Source: an uncultured Latescibacterota bacterium (GTDB lineage: Bacteria > Latescibacterota > UBA2968). Taken from it: DNA of 64,000 bases. Below the pieces are notes generated by a model, which saw only the letters and a list, made by a program, of their open reading frames with translations, was not told where the DNA came from and did not search any database. The stretch is from contig OY282377.1 in NCBI GenBank assembly GCA_958295785.1, forward strand, positions 4,342,896 to 4,406,895, read 5' to 3'. The translations under genes and the position numbers were made by a program. This document shows, in pieces, positions 26,078-35,984 of this stretch. Each line of letters opens with the position of its first letter. The first letter of the stretch is position 1.

Positions 26078-26215
26078 CAGCTCAATCCCCACATGAGATT
26101 TGTGGCTTGATTTATCCGCTCAAATGATTTATGTACGCTTAGAAATTGTCTTAAAATTATCGGGACCTACCCCCCTAACCCCCGTTACGCGCTCCGCTCG
26201 TTATAGGCTACGCCC

Positions 26216-27454
26216 GTGCTTTTTGTCGTGTATTCTGTTCAGCCACACTTTTACTCTCGGGATTTAAGAACGGTGAAACTCAAAAACGGCGACATTGTAA
26301 TTGACGATGAATTTCCGTGTAGCAGCGCGGGAGAGACGCGCTTACTGGCGTCGGGCGCGTGCGAAATTGGATACAAGCCCGAGGAAATTCCGCAGTGGTT
26401 TCAGGATGTATTGGATGAGTTATTCAATGGTGGCGGCGTGCCCAAAGAGTACATGGCGCATGTGCGCGTGCGCCATCTCGGAGATCGCGCAAAGCGGGTG
26501 ATATTGCGATTTTTGCTGAGTGACAAAGGCGCGAGTTATATGTATCCGCCCTGGTGGATTTGGCGAGAAGATGCGGGATGGGCGTGGATTCCGCCCGAGG
26601 ATACGGATTTTCACGCGGCGCAATACGTGGATGTATCGGTTTGCCTGCAACCCGGAGAAAGCATTCGCATTGCTTCCGCCCCTTATGAAGAACCCGACCG
26701 CGTTTGCGAAAAAGCGCGGCGACTGGCCGAGCAATGCGAGGTGTGGACCTATCGGGAAATCGGCCGTTCTGCACGGGGATGGCCGCTTTGTGTTTTGGAA
26801 ACAGAACCGCGCGATTTGACACTGCTCATAGACGCCACCATGCAGGCGTGTGAACCGGTGTCGTGGGGCATTTTGCATGTGGCGCATGGGTTGACCATTC
26901 CAACCACACGGGTGCAGCGGCTATTAAATCAGGTGCAGTTCTGTCTGATGCCGATGATGAATCCCGATGGGGTTTGTGAAGGGCGCAGCGTGACCAATGC
27001 CATGGGCGAGGTGCCGAAGTTTGGGATCAATCATCTCGTGGAGGGAAAACGCGCGCCCAAAGAAACCGAGGCCCTGTGGCGGTATTTTTTGGAAAAAAAA
27101 CCCGATGCCTCAATTGAAGTCCACGCCCATTTTACGCGACCGGATTTCACGCGGAGCATTGGCATGCACGACAAGGCGTCTATGCCGCACCATCTTCGGG
27201 CAAAGGCGGCGATCATAGAACGCGCTCTTTTCGAGAACTATCACGTTGAACCCCTGCAAAACCGCAAGGTGTTGATCGATCCGCGGCAACCCGAACACAA
27301 TGTTTATGGCGACCGGCATGTGTGTGAACGGGCCGGCGCGATTCGCATATTTTTGCAGGCGATACCCGACAGCATTGACGCGCACAATGCCGATGTGAGA
27401 GAGATGGCAGAAACCGTGGCCAATGCCCTGATTGAATGGCGCGAAAGTCAGTGA
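26216..27454 (+). CDS. M14 zinc carboxypeptidase-like protein with a degenerate metal motif
   Basis: 412 aa from a GTG at 26216; a GTG at 26273 is an alternative because the first 19 residues fit no domain and the upstream DNA is repeat-like. An N-terminal all-beta domain runs to about 165. The M14-like domain follows, with the ARGWPL motif (186-191), MMNPDG and EVHAHF, matching conserved M14 sites. The first zinc-ligand site, normally HxxE in these peptidases, reads QACE (210-213), keeping the glutamate but replacing the histidine. It may be catalytically altered or bind a different ligand. No signal peptide is visible. Confidence 0.7.
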   Translation: MLFVVYSVQPHFYSRDLRTVKLKNGDIVIDDEFPCSSAGETRLLASGACEIGYKPEEIPQWFQDVLDELFNGGGVPKEYMAHVRVRHLGDRAKRVILRFLLSDKGASYMYPPWWIWREDAGWAWIPPEDTDFHAAQYVDVSVCLQPGESIRIASAPYEEPDRVCEKARRLAEQCEVWTYREIGRSARGWPLCVLETEPRDLTLLIDATMQACEPVSWGILHVAHGLTIPTTRVQRLLNQVQFCLMPMMNPDGVCEGRSVTNAMGEVPKFGINHLVEGKRAPKETEALWRYFLEKKPDASIEVHAHFTRPDFTRSIGMHDKASMPHHLRAKAAIIERALFENYHVEPLQNRKVLIDPRQPEHNVYGDRHVCERAGAIRIFLQAIPDSIDAHNADVREMAETVANALIEWRESQ

Positions 27455-27477
27455 CCAAGCGCAAAGGAGGAAAACCA

Positions 27478-28056
27478 ATGGCAAAGTTGAATGCGGCGCA
27501 CTTGTCCGCCGAAGAAGAAGCGGATGGGTTTGAGCTTTTGTTCAATGGCAAAGACCTGCAAGGTTGGAAAATTATTGGCCCCGCGGAAGGGTGGGAAGTC
27601 CAAGGGGGATTGCTGGTGTGCAATGGCAAAGGCAGGGGCTGGATTCGCCCTGAAGCCACGTACGCGGATTTTGTGTTGCGATTGGCGTATCGGATCAGCG
27701 CGGGAGGCAACAGCGGGATTTTTCTGCGGACGAGTGAAGAGGGGCGACCCGCTTATCAGGGGATGGAAATACAACTTTTTGACGCGCCACACGCGCCGCT
27801 GACCACCAAATCAAATGGCGCGATTTACGATGCGGTCGCGCCAACAGAAGACCCAGCGCGACCAGCCGAGCATTGGAACGCGATTGAGGTATCTTGCCGA
27901 GGCCCGATGGTGCATGTGCTCATCAATGGGCGCGAGGTCATCGCCTGCAATGTGGACGAACATCCCGACTTAAAAGACCGCTTGAAGTCCGGGTACATCG
28001 GGCTTCAAAACCACCGCAGCCCCATCTCATTTCGCAAGGTGCGAATCAAAAAATAG
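27478..28056 (+). CDS. DUF1080 (3-keto-disaccharide hydrolase-like) family protein
   Basis: 192 aa from the ATG at 27478, preceded by AAAGGAGG. It has the concanavalin-like jelly-roll pattern of DUF1080: ELLFNGKDLQGW near the start, ADFVLRLAYRISAGGNSGIFLRT in the middle, then EHWNAIEVSCRG and a GYIGLQNH motif near the end. Family members are now linked to 3-keto-glycoside processing. It lacks a signal peptide, unlike many relatives. It follows the M14-like gene at 23 bases and is likely cotranscribed with it. Confidence 0.85.
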   Translation: MAKLNAAHLSAEEEADGFELLFNGKDLQGWKIIGPAEGWEVQGGLLVCNGKGRGWIRPEATYADFVLRLAYRISAGGNSGIFLRTSEEGRPAYQGMEIQLFDAPHAPLTTKSNGAIYDAVAPTEDPARPAEHWNAIEVSCRGPMVHVLINGREVIACNVDEHPDLKDRLKSGYIGLQNHRSPISFRKVRIKK

Positions 28057-28058
28057 AT

Positions 28059-29411
28059 TCAGGCTTTGTATGTGGCGAGGGCGCGGTCAAACGCGCGGGC
28101 GGTTTGTTCGAGATCAGCGGGATTGTGAACGGCGGAGATCACGCCGCCAGGCCATGGCATAATGTCCACGCCTTCGGCGAGCAGGCCGCAGCGCATCGCG
28201 TGAATTTGCTCGCTCGACGCGCCGCCTTTGAGCACCTCATGCGGCACTTTTCCGTCGTAGATGTCCGAGCAGGTATACGTCTGATCTTCGGACAAGGGCA
28301 AGATGTGAAAGCCGGAAAATTCGCCATAGACGAGCCAGTTCAGGCCGCGTTTTTGAATGGCGTCATTGAGCGCGTTTCTCAGCATTTCGCCGTTTTGATT
28401 GGCGCGCTCCGCGATCCCATTTTCCGCAACGATCTCGAGGGTGGTCAATCCGGCACGCGCCGAAATGGGGTTGGCATTAAACGTGCCCTGGTGTGGCACG
28501 CGGCGTTTGTCATTCCACAAAGCGTCGTCGCGGTAGGTCATTACGTCGAGCAAATCCGCGCGACCGGCGATTGCGCCGCCGGGAAAACCGCCCGCTACGA
28601 TTTTGGCAAACAGGGCCAAGTCGGGCGTGATGCCGTAATATTCCTGAGCGCCGCCGGGCGCGACTCGAAACCCCGTGATGACTTCGTCAAAAATGAGCAA
28701 AACATCGCGTTCGCGGGTGAGCGCGCGAAGTTGGCGCAAAAATTCTCCTCGCGTGGGCACGCGCCCAAAACTCGCCCCCGTTGGCTCTAAAATCGCGGCT
28801 GCAATATCGTCTCGGCTGTCGAGTGCTTGCGCGACTTGGTTGATGTCGTTGGGTTCACACAGCACGGTGTTTTCGATATTGTCTTCCGTAATCCCTCTCG
28901 GCGGCGTGCCGTCAAAATTAGACGAGGCCGCAAAAGCGACTTGATCGTGCCAGCCGTGAAAATTGGTCGCAAAGCGCAGGATTTTGGGTTTGTCTTTGCA
29001 AGCTCGCGCCACGCGCAAGGCCAAAAGGCTGGCTTCTGTGCCCGATGCGGTAAAGCGCACTTTGTCGGCGCAAGGCACCATTCGAATGATTTGCTCTGCC
29101 CATTCGAGTTCGAGCTCGTGCGACGCGCCGTAGTGCGTGCCCTTGCCGAGTTGCTCGCGCACGGCTTCGGTCACTCGGGGATGGTTGTGACCCAAAATCA
29201 GCGCGCCGTGCCCGCCGAAATAGTCGATGTATTCGCGGCCATCCACATCCCATTTGCGGGCGCCCTGTGCGCGTTCAACAAAGACCGGGTAGGGCGTCAG
29301 GTGGCGCGTATCGTGCGTGACACCACTGGGAAATGTTTCGCGCGCCCGCTGGTACAAAGCGCGCGATCTCGGGGTTTGCGCCGTGTACTTTTGAATCGAC
29401 AGATCGCTCAT
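28059..29411 (-). CDS. Class III aminotransferase, glutamate-1-semialdehyde aminomutase-like
   Basis: 450 aa with an AAAGGA site upstream. PLP-site features are a TASGTEASLLALRVAR segment (121-136), FDEVITGFRV (241-250) and the Schiff-base lysine K270 (LFAKIVAGGFPGG). The sequence matches the GSA aminomutase branch in length and motifs, and the neighbourhood has no heme-synthesis genes. It is therefore more likely a paralog acting on another amino or keto compound. Convergent with the DUF1080 gene, three bases apart. Confidence 0.88.
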   Translation of the reverse strand: MSDLSIQKYTAQTPRSRALYQRARETFPSGVTHDTRHLTPYPVFVERAQGARKWDVDGREYIDYFGGHGALILGHNHPRVTEAVREQLGKGTHYGASHELELEWAEQIIRMVPCADKVRFTASGTEASLLALRVARACKDKPKILRFATNFHGWHDQVAFAASSNFDGTPPRGITEDNIENTVLCEPNDINQVAQALDSRDDIAAAILEPTGASFGRVPTRGEFLRQLRALTRERDVLLIFDEVITGFRVAPGGAQEYYGITPDLALFAKIVAGGFPGGAIAGRADLLDVMTYRDDALWNDKRRVPHQGTFNANPISARAGLTTLEIVAENGIAERANQNGEMLRNALNDAIQKRGLNWLVYGEFSGFHILPLSEDQTYTCSDIYDGKVPHEVLKGGASSEQIHAMRCGLLAEGVDIMPWPGGVISAVHNPADLEQTARAFDRALATYKA

Positions 29412-29854
29412 TTTTCATCCTTTCGGTTTCCAATGTTCACATTCTCAAATTGCCCGCGCATGATATGGGGCTGAAGATGCACGATCAACGCGAATATCAC
29501 AAAAAATTAAACCGGGAATAAAACGCGAAAAAACGTTTCGCTTTTTTTTCTTTGCCTTTTTTCTCTTTGCCTTTGTTCGCGGGGCATTGTATCTTGGGCA
29601 ACAATGCTTGGAAAGTTTCCGTAGATGCCTGCCCCAATTTTTCGATCAAGGCCGTAAATGCAGTGCGTTGCGAGTCCGTGTCAGTGATCATTTGGCAACC
29701 CCATCTTTCTGGGTCAAGCCCTCAAAGAGAACATCGGCGTCGCTTACGCAACGAAATTTGTTCATGAACATTATTGTAGCATCTTATTTTGTTTTTTGCA
29801 AGTCGGGATATTGCCGAATCGTCCTTTCAACTTTTCAACTATCGGGATAATGCG
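29412..29854. other. Intergenic region with only a weak small minus-strand frame
   Basis: This 443-base gap is AT-richer than its surroundings. A 64-codon minus-strand frame (29497-29691) ends in lysine/glutamate repeats (KGKEKKGKEKKAKR) produced by a tandem tctttgccttttttc string near 29550-29575. I see no domain in it and do not call it as a gene. No other structure was found; divergent promoters for the aminotransferase and the PhyH gene probably lie here. Confidence 0.5.
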
Positions 29855-30688
29855 ATGTCTCAATCCATTTTTGAACCAGAAGGTACAACGCATCTCACGC
29901 AGGCGCAGGTGGCGCAGTTTGTGACGGACGGATTTGTAGTCGTTCCTGGTTTGGTCGATCCAGACCGCGTTGGCGCGGGGCTGAAGGAGTTGAAAGACAA
30001 GACCGGGATTGTGCCATGCGATGCAGCGACATGGCCCGCGGATAAGGCGGGTATGCATGTGGGGCAGGAGGGCTTTGCGTTTGACCGCTCCGCGTGTGTC
30101 TCGCCTCGCATGGAGGCTGTGGTGCGTGAACTGGGCGGGGCGGCTGTCACATGCGAGCGAGGCCTGGGGCCCATTTTGCGATTTCCGCAAGCGGGGCGCA
30201 AGCGGTTTGAACCGGGCGGGCCGCACATTGATGGCACGCGCCAAGGGAATGGCCTCGCGATGTACCCGACCCATTTTCATCTGTTGGTGATGGCTTATTT
30301 GACAGACACGGAGGAACACGACGGGGCGTTCACCGTTTGGCCGGGCAGTCCGCGGCAGGTGTTTTCATGGGCGTATTGCAATGGCATAGATTTGGGCGAG
30401 AAGTGGCGTACAACGGGCAGTACGGGCGCGCCGGACATTCCGCTTAACGACCCCATTCCGGTGGTTGCGCGAGCGGGCGATGTGGCGATTTGCCATTACT
30501 TGATGGTGCATGCCAATTCAGCCAACCGCGGCGATCACGTGCGCGTTGGGCTTCACGGGTGGCTAAAGGCCGTGCCCGAGTATCGCTATGTGCCCAAAGC
30601 AGGGCCGCCACAACGCGACTGGACGCCGTTGGACTGGATTTTGAGAACGGACAATTTGTGCCGAGAAAGGAGGTCATTTGAAGCCTGA
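29855..30688 (+). CDS. Phytanoyl-CoA dioxygenase family protein
   Basis: 277 aa from the ATG at 29855. Iron ligands are H124-I-D126 (GPHIDGTRQ) and a late histidine in CHYLMVHANSANRG, followed by arginines in DHVRVGLHGW for 2-oxoglutarate. The N-terminal FVTDGFVVVPGL is typical. It lies 76 bases before the TonB-dependent receptor gene on the same strand and could be its first cotranscribed partner. Substrate unknown. Confidence 0.88.
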   Translation: MSQSIFEPEGTTHLTQAQVAQFVTDGFVVVPGLVDPDRVGAGLKELKDKTGIVPCDAATWPADKAGMHVGQEGFAFDRSACVSPRMEAVVRELGGAAVTCERGLGPILRFPQAGRKRFEPGGPHIDGTRQGNGLAMYPTHFHLLVMAYLTDTEEHDGAFTVWPGSPRQVFSWAYCNGIDLGEKWRTTGSTGAPDIPLNDPIPVVARAGDVAICHYLMVHANSANRGDHVRVGLHGWLKAVPEYRYVPKAGPPQRDWTPLDWILRTDNLCRERRSFEA

Positions 30689-30764
30689 GATTTTTGGTAG
30701 GTCGCAGTTCATCGCAACGGGAGAATTTGTCCTCTCGCAAATTTACAAACAAAGGAGTTGACGC

Positions 30765-33700
30765 ATGAAGCGAATGTGTTTGCTATTTATGCTTTCCCTT
30801 TTCGCGGTATCTCAGGCGTTTGCCGGTACCACGGGAAAGGTTGCCGGCGTGATTAAAGACGCCCAAACCGGCGAGGTGTTGCCCGGTGCAAATGTCGTCG
30901 TGGTCGGCACCCGCTTGGGCGCCACAACAGATGTCGATGGCGCGTATTTTATCCTCAATGTTCCGCCCGGCCTCTTGGAGGTACAGGCGTCTATGGTGGG
31001 CTATGGCAAGGTCACGCAGACCGGGGTGCGCGTGAAGATCGATCAGACCGCAAAGCTCAATTTTGAGTTGAGCGAGGAGGCAGTCGAAGGGGCCGAGATT
31101 TTGGTGATAGCCGTGCGTCCGCCCGTGGAGATCGACCTGACCGCGAGCAAACAGACGATGACCACTGAGGAATTGCAGTTGAGCTGGGCCAACACTGTGG
31201 AAGAGGCCGTAGAACTCCAGTCTGGCGTGGGGATTCGCAACACCATTCGGGGCGGGTTTGGGGTCAACGCAGCGTATATGGTCGATGGGGTGGATATGCG
31301 GGATAATTTCACGCAATCGAGTTTTGTGGTGACCAATACGTCGGCCATTCAAGAGATGGAGGTGCTCTCTGGCGGGTACAACGCGGAATACGGTCAGGCC
31401 AACGATGCGATCATCAACATCGTGACGCGGTCCGCACGAGACAAATGGCACTGGAATGCCAAGACGCGCATGCGCCCGCGCGGAAAGTACCACTGGGGCC
31501 GCAATATTTACAGCGAGGAAAATGTCGAGCACCAAGTGATCACCAAAGAGTACTTCGACAACAACGACATGGGCGCTTCTTGGAACGACTACTGGCGGGA
31601 GCAGGGCAGTGAACCCACCGCCGAGTTCAACCATCAGAAGTACCAAGAGTTCACCACGCCGCCCGAAACCCTGGGCAATTACGCGGATCTGGATCAGTGG
31701 GAATGGGAGGGTTCGGTTTTTGGCCCCATCAGTTCCAAAGCAGATGTGCTCCTCAGCGGCAAGTACATGCGCGGCGTGACCCGGTGGCCATCCATTTTGA
31801 ATTACAGCCCGGAATGGAGTCTTCTGACCAAGTTGAATTACAACCTGACCGACAACACCAAACTCACGCTGTCCTATACGCATCAGGGAACAAACAACAG
31901 TGGGTACCCGAAAATGACCTATTTATCTACGGATGATATTGGGCACAATACGGGCAACCACAAAACGTCTGAAATCAAAACGCCGTACGATACCCACAAG
32001 TGGTCTGCAAATTCGTCCAATGTGTTGCACGGAGGCAATGTGTATCCGCGGCCGCCGCAGTATATCCGCACCAATACGGCGATGTCCAAGTTGACGCACA
32101 TTTTCAGTTCCCGAACATTCATGGAGTTCCGCGTTCAGTACCACCAAGTTCGGTACAATATGCACTACGATGGCCTCTACGATTATACCTACGAGGACTG
32201 GTTGAACCGCAACACTGTGCCGTTGGAACCCAAGTGGTTCCCCACCAGTCCGGTGAGTACGGTGATCAGTCGCAGGCAACAGCCCGTGGATAAGGCGAGA
32301 TTGCACTCGTTCAACTGGAAGACGACCGTCAAGCTGGATTTCTCCAGCCAAGTCAACGAACACAATTTGTTCAAGGCGGGCTTTTCTTACGAGCCGCAGT
32401 ACATCGACGAATGGCATGCAGGTGAATTTGGTCCTCCTTCTACGCCGTTTAACAAAGTGCCCCATCGAGATTATTACCCGTGGGATTTCAACGCCTATGT
32501 GCAAGATCAAATCGAGGCCAAGGGCATGATCGTCAACCTCGGCTTGCGCTTGGACCTGTTCAATGCGAACAAGAAGGTGAATTACACGCTTTGGGATCCC
32601 TACGCGCTGGCGACGGGCACGCAGGGCAACATCGCAGGCGGGCTTCTGTCCTTTGATCCGGATGGGCCACATGCCGTCAAGACACCGCTTCAGGTCGCGA
32701 TTTCGCCCCGCGTGGGCATCGCGCATCCCATTACGGCCAGCACCGTGTTGCACTTTATGTACGGGCATTTCAACCAGCGGCCGGGCTGGACCAATATCGC
32801 CGGCAACAAAACGATTTGGAACCGCGGCGCCCCCGTCACAGGGCACGTTCTTCCCCCGACGTATGACCACAATCCGGAGGAAGACTACAATTATCTGCAC
32901 TGGTACGGCAAGGGCGGCAACCCGGTGATTGGGTTTGAGAAGATGATCCAGTACGAGGTGGGCTTTGACCAAGACATCAAGGGCTTGTTGGGCCTGGATG
33001 TGACGATGTATTACAAAGACGCCAAAGACCTGACAAAGCGCGGCTTCCAGATGGGGCGGGAAAATGCCTACGGTGCGAACCAAGGGATGCAGGTGAACTT
33101 GTTTATGGACCCGGTCAACCCGCAGAAACAGACGCCCCAAGCTCAGTTCACGAACCGGGGCGCGTGGGCTACCCAAGGCGCGCGCCTCGACGCACGCGGC
33201 TTGGAATTGGAATTGAGCACCAAACGCTGGCAAAACGTACAGGTTCAGATCAAGTACGACCTGTCCTATTCCAGCACCGGGGCTTATGGGCCGACGAGCC
33301 TCTATATCCCCATTCCGCAGGCAGACGGTTCGATCAAGAAACTCGGACGAGATCGCTATCACGGCGCTGGCGAGAACAATTTGGAGGTGTGGAACCCACA
33401 CAACACGCTCAAACTCAACGGCCTGATCAGCACGCCGAGCAACTTCGGCCCGGCAATGGGCAAGTTCAGACCGTTTGGGAACTGGTACATGAACATCCAT
33501 TATACGTACGCGTCGCCCGAGCGGTTCACGTACCACTCTCCGGAAGATCTCAGCACCGAGCCGCTGAACCAGTCTTGGAAGCCCTATCACCGCACCAATA
33601 TGCGCCTCTCCAAGCGATTCGACCTGCCGGGGAGCATGCGCGGCGAATTTGCGATGGATGTTCACAACCTGTTCAACAACAAGCAACTGCGGTTGTTCAC

Positions 33701-33875
33701 AGGGCAAGACCTGTTCAATTACATGGAAAATGACGGTCAAATGCCCGTGGTGAAAGCGACTTACCGGCAGGCAGACGGAAAGCCGGCAGAGTTTGTTGAA
33801 CCCGACCAGTGGTTGATTTACAGGCCAGACTTGCAGCCGAGGGAGATCTTTTTTTCCCTGTCGCTCTCGTATTAA
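30765..33875 (+). CDS. TonB-dependent outer-membrane receptor with N-terminal carboxypeptidase-regulatory-like domain
   Basis: 1036 aa with AAAGGAG before the ATG and a signal peptide of about 20 residues ending QAFA. Residues 24-105 form a carboxypeptidase-regulatory-like domain (GVIKDAQTGEVLPGANVVVVG, then GAYFILNVPPG) as in SusC/OAR-like receptors. A plug domain follows (about 120-235; AAYMVDGVDMRDN, EVLSGGYNAEYGQANDAIINIVTR). The rest is a long beta-barrel rich in aromatic strands. It should import or bind large ligands at the outer membrane with TonB energy. No SusD gene is adjacent; the partners are the sorting-domain protein and the PorV-like protein. Confidence 0.92.
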   Translation: MKRMCLLFMLSLFAVSQAFAGTTGKVAGVIKDAQTGEVLPGANVVVVGTRLGATTDVDGAYFILNVPPGLLEVQASMVGYGKVTQTGVRVKIDQTAKLNFELSEEAVEGAEILVIAVRPPVEIDLTASKQTMTTEELQLSWANTVEEAVELQSGVGIRNTIRGGFGVNAAYMVDGVDMRDNFTQSSFVVTNTSAIQEMEVLSGGYNAEYGQANDAIINIVTRSARDKWHWNAKTRMRPRGKYHWGRNIYSEENVEHQVITKEYFDNNDMGASWNDYWREQGSEPTAEFNHQKYQEFTTPPETLGNYADLDQWEWEGSVFGPISSKADVLLSGKYMRGVTRWPSILNYSPEWSLLTKLNYNLTDNTKLTLSYTHQGTNNSGYPKMTYLSTDDIGHNTGNHKTSEIKTPYDTHKWSANSSNVLHGGNVYPRPPQYIRTNTAMSKLTHIFSSRTFMEFRVQYHQVRYNMHYDGLYDYTYEDWLNRNTVPLEPKWFPTSPVSTVISRRQQPVDKARLHSFNWKTTVKLDFSSQVNEHNLFKAGFSYEPQYIDEWHAGEFGPPSTPFNKVPHRDYYPWDFNAYVQDQIEAKGMIVNLGLRLDLFNANKKVNYTLWDPYALATGTQGNIAGGLLSFDPDGPHAVKTPLQVAISPRVGIAHPITASTVLHFMYGHFNQRPGWTNIAGNKTIWNRGAPVTGHVLPPTYDHNPEEDYNYLHWYGKGGNPVIGFEKMIQYEVGFDQDIKGLLGLDVTMYYKDAKDLTKRGFQMGRENAYGANQGMQVNLFMDPVNPQKQTPQAQFTNRGAWATQGARLDARGLELELSTKRWQNVQVQIKYDLSYSSTGAYGPTSLYIPIPQADGSIKKLGRDRYHGAGENNLEVWNPHNTLKLNGLISTPSNFGPAMGKFRPFGNWYMNIHYTYASPERFTYHSPEDLSTEPLNQSWKPYHRTNMRLSKRFDLPGSMRGEFAMDVHNLFNNKQLRLFTGQDLFNYMENDGQMPVVKATYRQADGKPAEFVEPDQWLIYRPDLQPREIFFSLSLSY

Positions 33876-33890
33876 CAAAGGAGTCAAACC

Positions 33891-35972
33891 ATGAATGCCA
33901 AACGCGCACTTCTGTGGGTGTTCTCTCTGGCGCTGATCTCGCCAGGGGCCGGCAACGCGCAGTTGCCCACAGAGCCTGTGCCCGAAAGCCAACTTTTGTC
34001 CAATGCTTCCTACCCATTTACAGTGGGCCGGTTGTGGTGGGGCACGAGTTGTGCGGCCAACTATGCAGAAACCTATGTTCCCAATGTGATTTCCTATCCG
34101 GGTTATTACGAAGCCCTGGATCACATGGATATGATCGCCCCCTTTATGATGTTCGATAACCAAGGGGTCAGTGCTTATATCAACCTGGAGGAGCGCAACA
34201 TCGTTTCCTATGGCGGCGCAGTGCTGCCCTTCGAGCTCCACAACAACTACAATTTTGTCGGAGATGGCGGGATAGACGATGCCGAGCAATGGGGGCAAGG
34301 GGTCTTTCAGACGTTCAAGATGCAGTTGAGCGCGCCGGACCAGCCCCAGGGCGCAGTGCTGATTACCACCAAGACCAGGGCGTGGAGCGTGCCCAAGTAC
34401 GACGATTTTGTCATTCACCATATCAAAATGAAAAATGTGGATGACGTGCCGTTCACGAATTTCTACTACAACATGCCCGCGCAGGTGCGCTATGGCGTGC
34501 GCGGTGCGGGCGGCAGCAATTACAAGTTCTCAAACGACATGGAATACCAATGGGATCCGGAGCGGGAAATTTTCATGTTTTACGACGATGTGCAATGGCT
34601 ACGAGGAGATTCCGCGCCCTTGTCATTTGATGGCTTCCAGCCACCGGGCAATGTGACCGGCGATGCCGGGGATCCGGGCAATATCACCGAGGCCGGGTCT
34701 TTGGACCGCAGACTCTACGAGCCGGAAGTCAGAGCCTGGGGGGTTGTGAACCTGACGTTTAAGGGCATGCCCACGCCGGAAAAAGTCCATTACAATATTT
34801 TGGCTGCGACAGAGGTCGGCGGAAACAGCTGGCTACAAGGTAGCCAAAGCGACGCCGCCGTGCCCGCCCACGAATGGGGCCGCCTGCGCGGTGGTGCAGA
34901 TCTAACCCGCCGCATCACGGCACTTTCTCACGATCAGGAGCGGGCAAACTGGCGCGATTTGTGGAATGACTCGAGCCGCCCCAAGGATGGATCCGTGGAT
35001 GGCAGTCTGTTTGAGCGGTCGCCCATGCTGTATTCCTACATTGGGCCTTTTGACATGAACCCGGGGGATGAAATCGAGTTTGTGGCGATTTATTGCTTTG
35101 GCGAAATGGACCGCAACATCACGCAGTTGGGCGGCGTGCAAGCCACGCAGAATTTTCAGGCAGAAGGCATCAAGGCATTGCAGGCCAATTACGACGCGGC
35201 CCTGGAGTTGATCGCCAACGACTACAAACTGCCTGCGAATCAGTATCCACCTCCGACCGTGGGCACGCAACCCTTTGTGAATGACGATCAGCCCAAGTTG
35301 CAAGTCGCGCCATTTGCCGATGAGGAAGCGGGCACACAGGGGTTTGACATTACATGGCGGGCCGTGCCGGACAGCTATCGAGATCCGGGCACGGGTGAGG
35401 ATGATTTTGCGGGATATAGGATATATCGTTCTGAGGTGCATATTACCGGGCCGTGGGTCTTGGTGGAAGACCTGACCCGGTCTGAAGCCGAAGCCTTTCG
35501 CAACGGCGACAATATCTTGTACCGCTCGGAAGCGGAGCCGGGGATTCCCTACCGCTATGGCGTCACGTCCTACGATACGCAGGGCTTGGAGAGCGGGATG
35601 ACCGCGTACAGCTTTTTTGCCCAAGAGGCGCCCAGAGCACCGAGCAATGATATGACGCAGATCCGCGTGGTGCCCAACCCGTTTCGGCAGCGCAGCGGAT
35701 TTTTGGATCCGTCTCAGAACAACCGCTTGGCCTTTGTCAATATCCCGGCCAAATGCACGATTCGGATTTATACGCTGGCGGGCGATCTGGTGAAAATTAT
35801 CGAACACGAAGCTTTTGGAGAAACGACTTGGGGCAGCCAAGACACCGGCAATTATTTGCAGACGGACTTTTCCGAAAGCCCGGCGGCCGGGCTTTACATC
35901 TATCACGTAACCTCTCATGTGGCCGGAGAAGAAGGCAAGTCCCACGTTGGGAAGTTCATGATCATTCGCTAA
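33891..35972 (+). CDS. Secreted protein with fibronectin-like and C-terminal sorting-like domains
   Basis: 693 aa with AAAGGAG upstream and a signal peptide of about 22 residues ending GNAQ. The first 470 residues form a large domain I do not recognise. Residues 490-590 look fibronectin type III-like (FDITWRAVPDSYRD, FAGYRIYRS, GIPYRYGVTSYD). The end (IRVVPNPFRQRSG, TIRIYTLAGDLVK, AGLYIYHVTS, GKFMIIR) is a type IX-secretion/FlgD-type C-terminal beta-domain. It lies 15 bases after the TonB receptor and 12 before the PorV-like gene, so the three are likely one transcript for a surface complex. Confidence 0.85.
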   Translation: MNAKRALLWVFSLALISPGAGNAQLPTEPVPESQLLSNASYPFTVGRLWWGTSCAANYAETYVPNVISYPGYYEALDHMDMIAPFMMFDNQGVSAYINLEERNIVSYGGAVLPFELHNNYNFVGDGGIDDAEQWGQGVFQTFKMQLSAPDQPQGAVLITTKTRAWSVPKYDDFVIHHIKMKNVDDVPFTNFYYNMPAQVRYGVRGAGGSNYKFSNDMEYQWDPEREIFMFYDDVQWLRGDSAPLSFDGFQPPGNVTGDAGDPGNITEAGSLDRRLYEPEVRAWGVVNLTFKGMPTPEKVHYNILAATEVGGNSWLQGSQSDAAVPAHEWGRLRGGADLTRRITALSHDQERANWRDLWNDSSRPKDGSVDGSLFERSPMLYSYIGPFDMNPGDEIEFVAIYCFGEMDRNITQLGGVQATQNFQAEGIKALQANYDAALELIANDYKLPANQYPPPTVGTQPFVNDDQPKLQVAPFADEEAGTQGFDITWRAVPDSYRDPGTGEDDFAGYRIYRSEVHITGPWVLVEDLTRSEAEAFRNGDNILYRSEAEPGIPYRYGVTSYDTQGLESGMTAYSFFAQEAPRAPSNDMTQIRVVPNPFRQRSGFLDPSQNNRLAFVNIPAKCTIRIYTLAGDLVKIIEHEAFGETTWGSQDTGNYLQTDFSESPAAGLYIYHVTSHVAGEEGKSHVGKFMIIR

Positions 35973-35984
35973 GTGGAGGATGCA

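Noticed and set aside
29497-29691. Small lysine-rich minus-strand protein
   Set aside because: The charged tail comes from a simple tandem DNA repeat and no family or ribosome site is evident.
31923-34421. Minus-strand open frame of 832 codons
   Set aside because: It is antisense to the TonB receptor and the sorting-domain protein, which have signal peptides, ribosome sites and domain matches.
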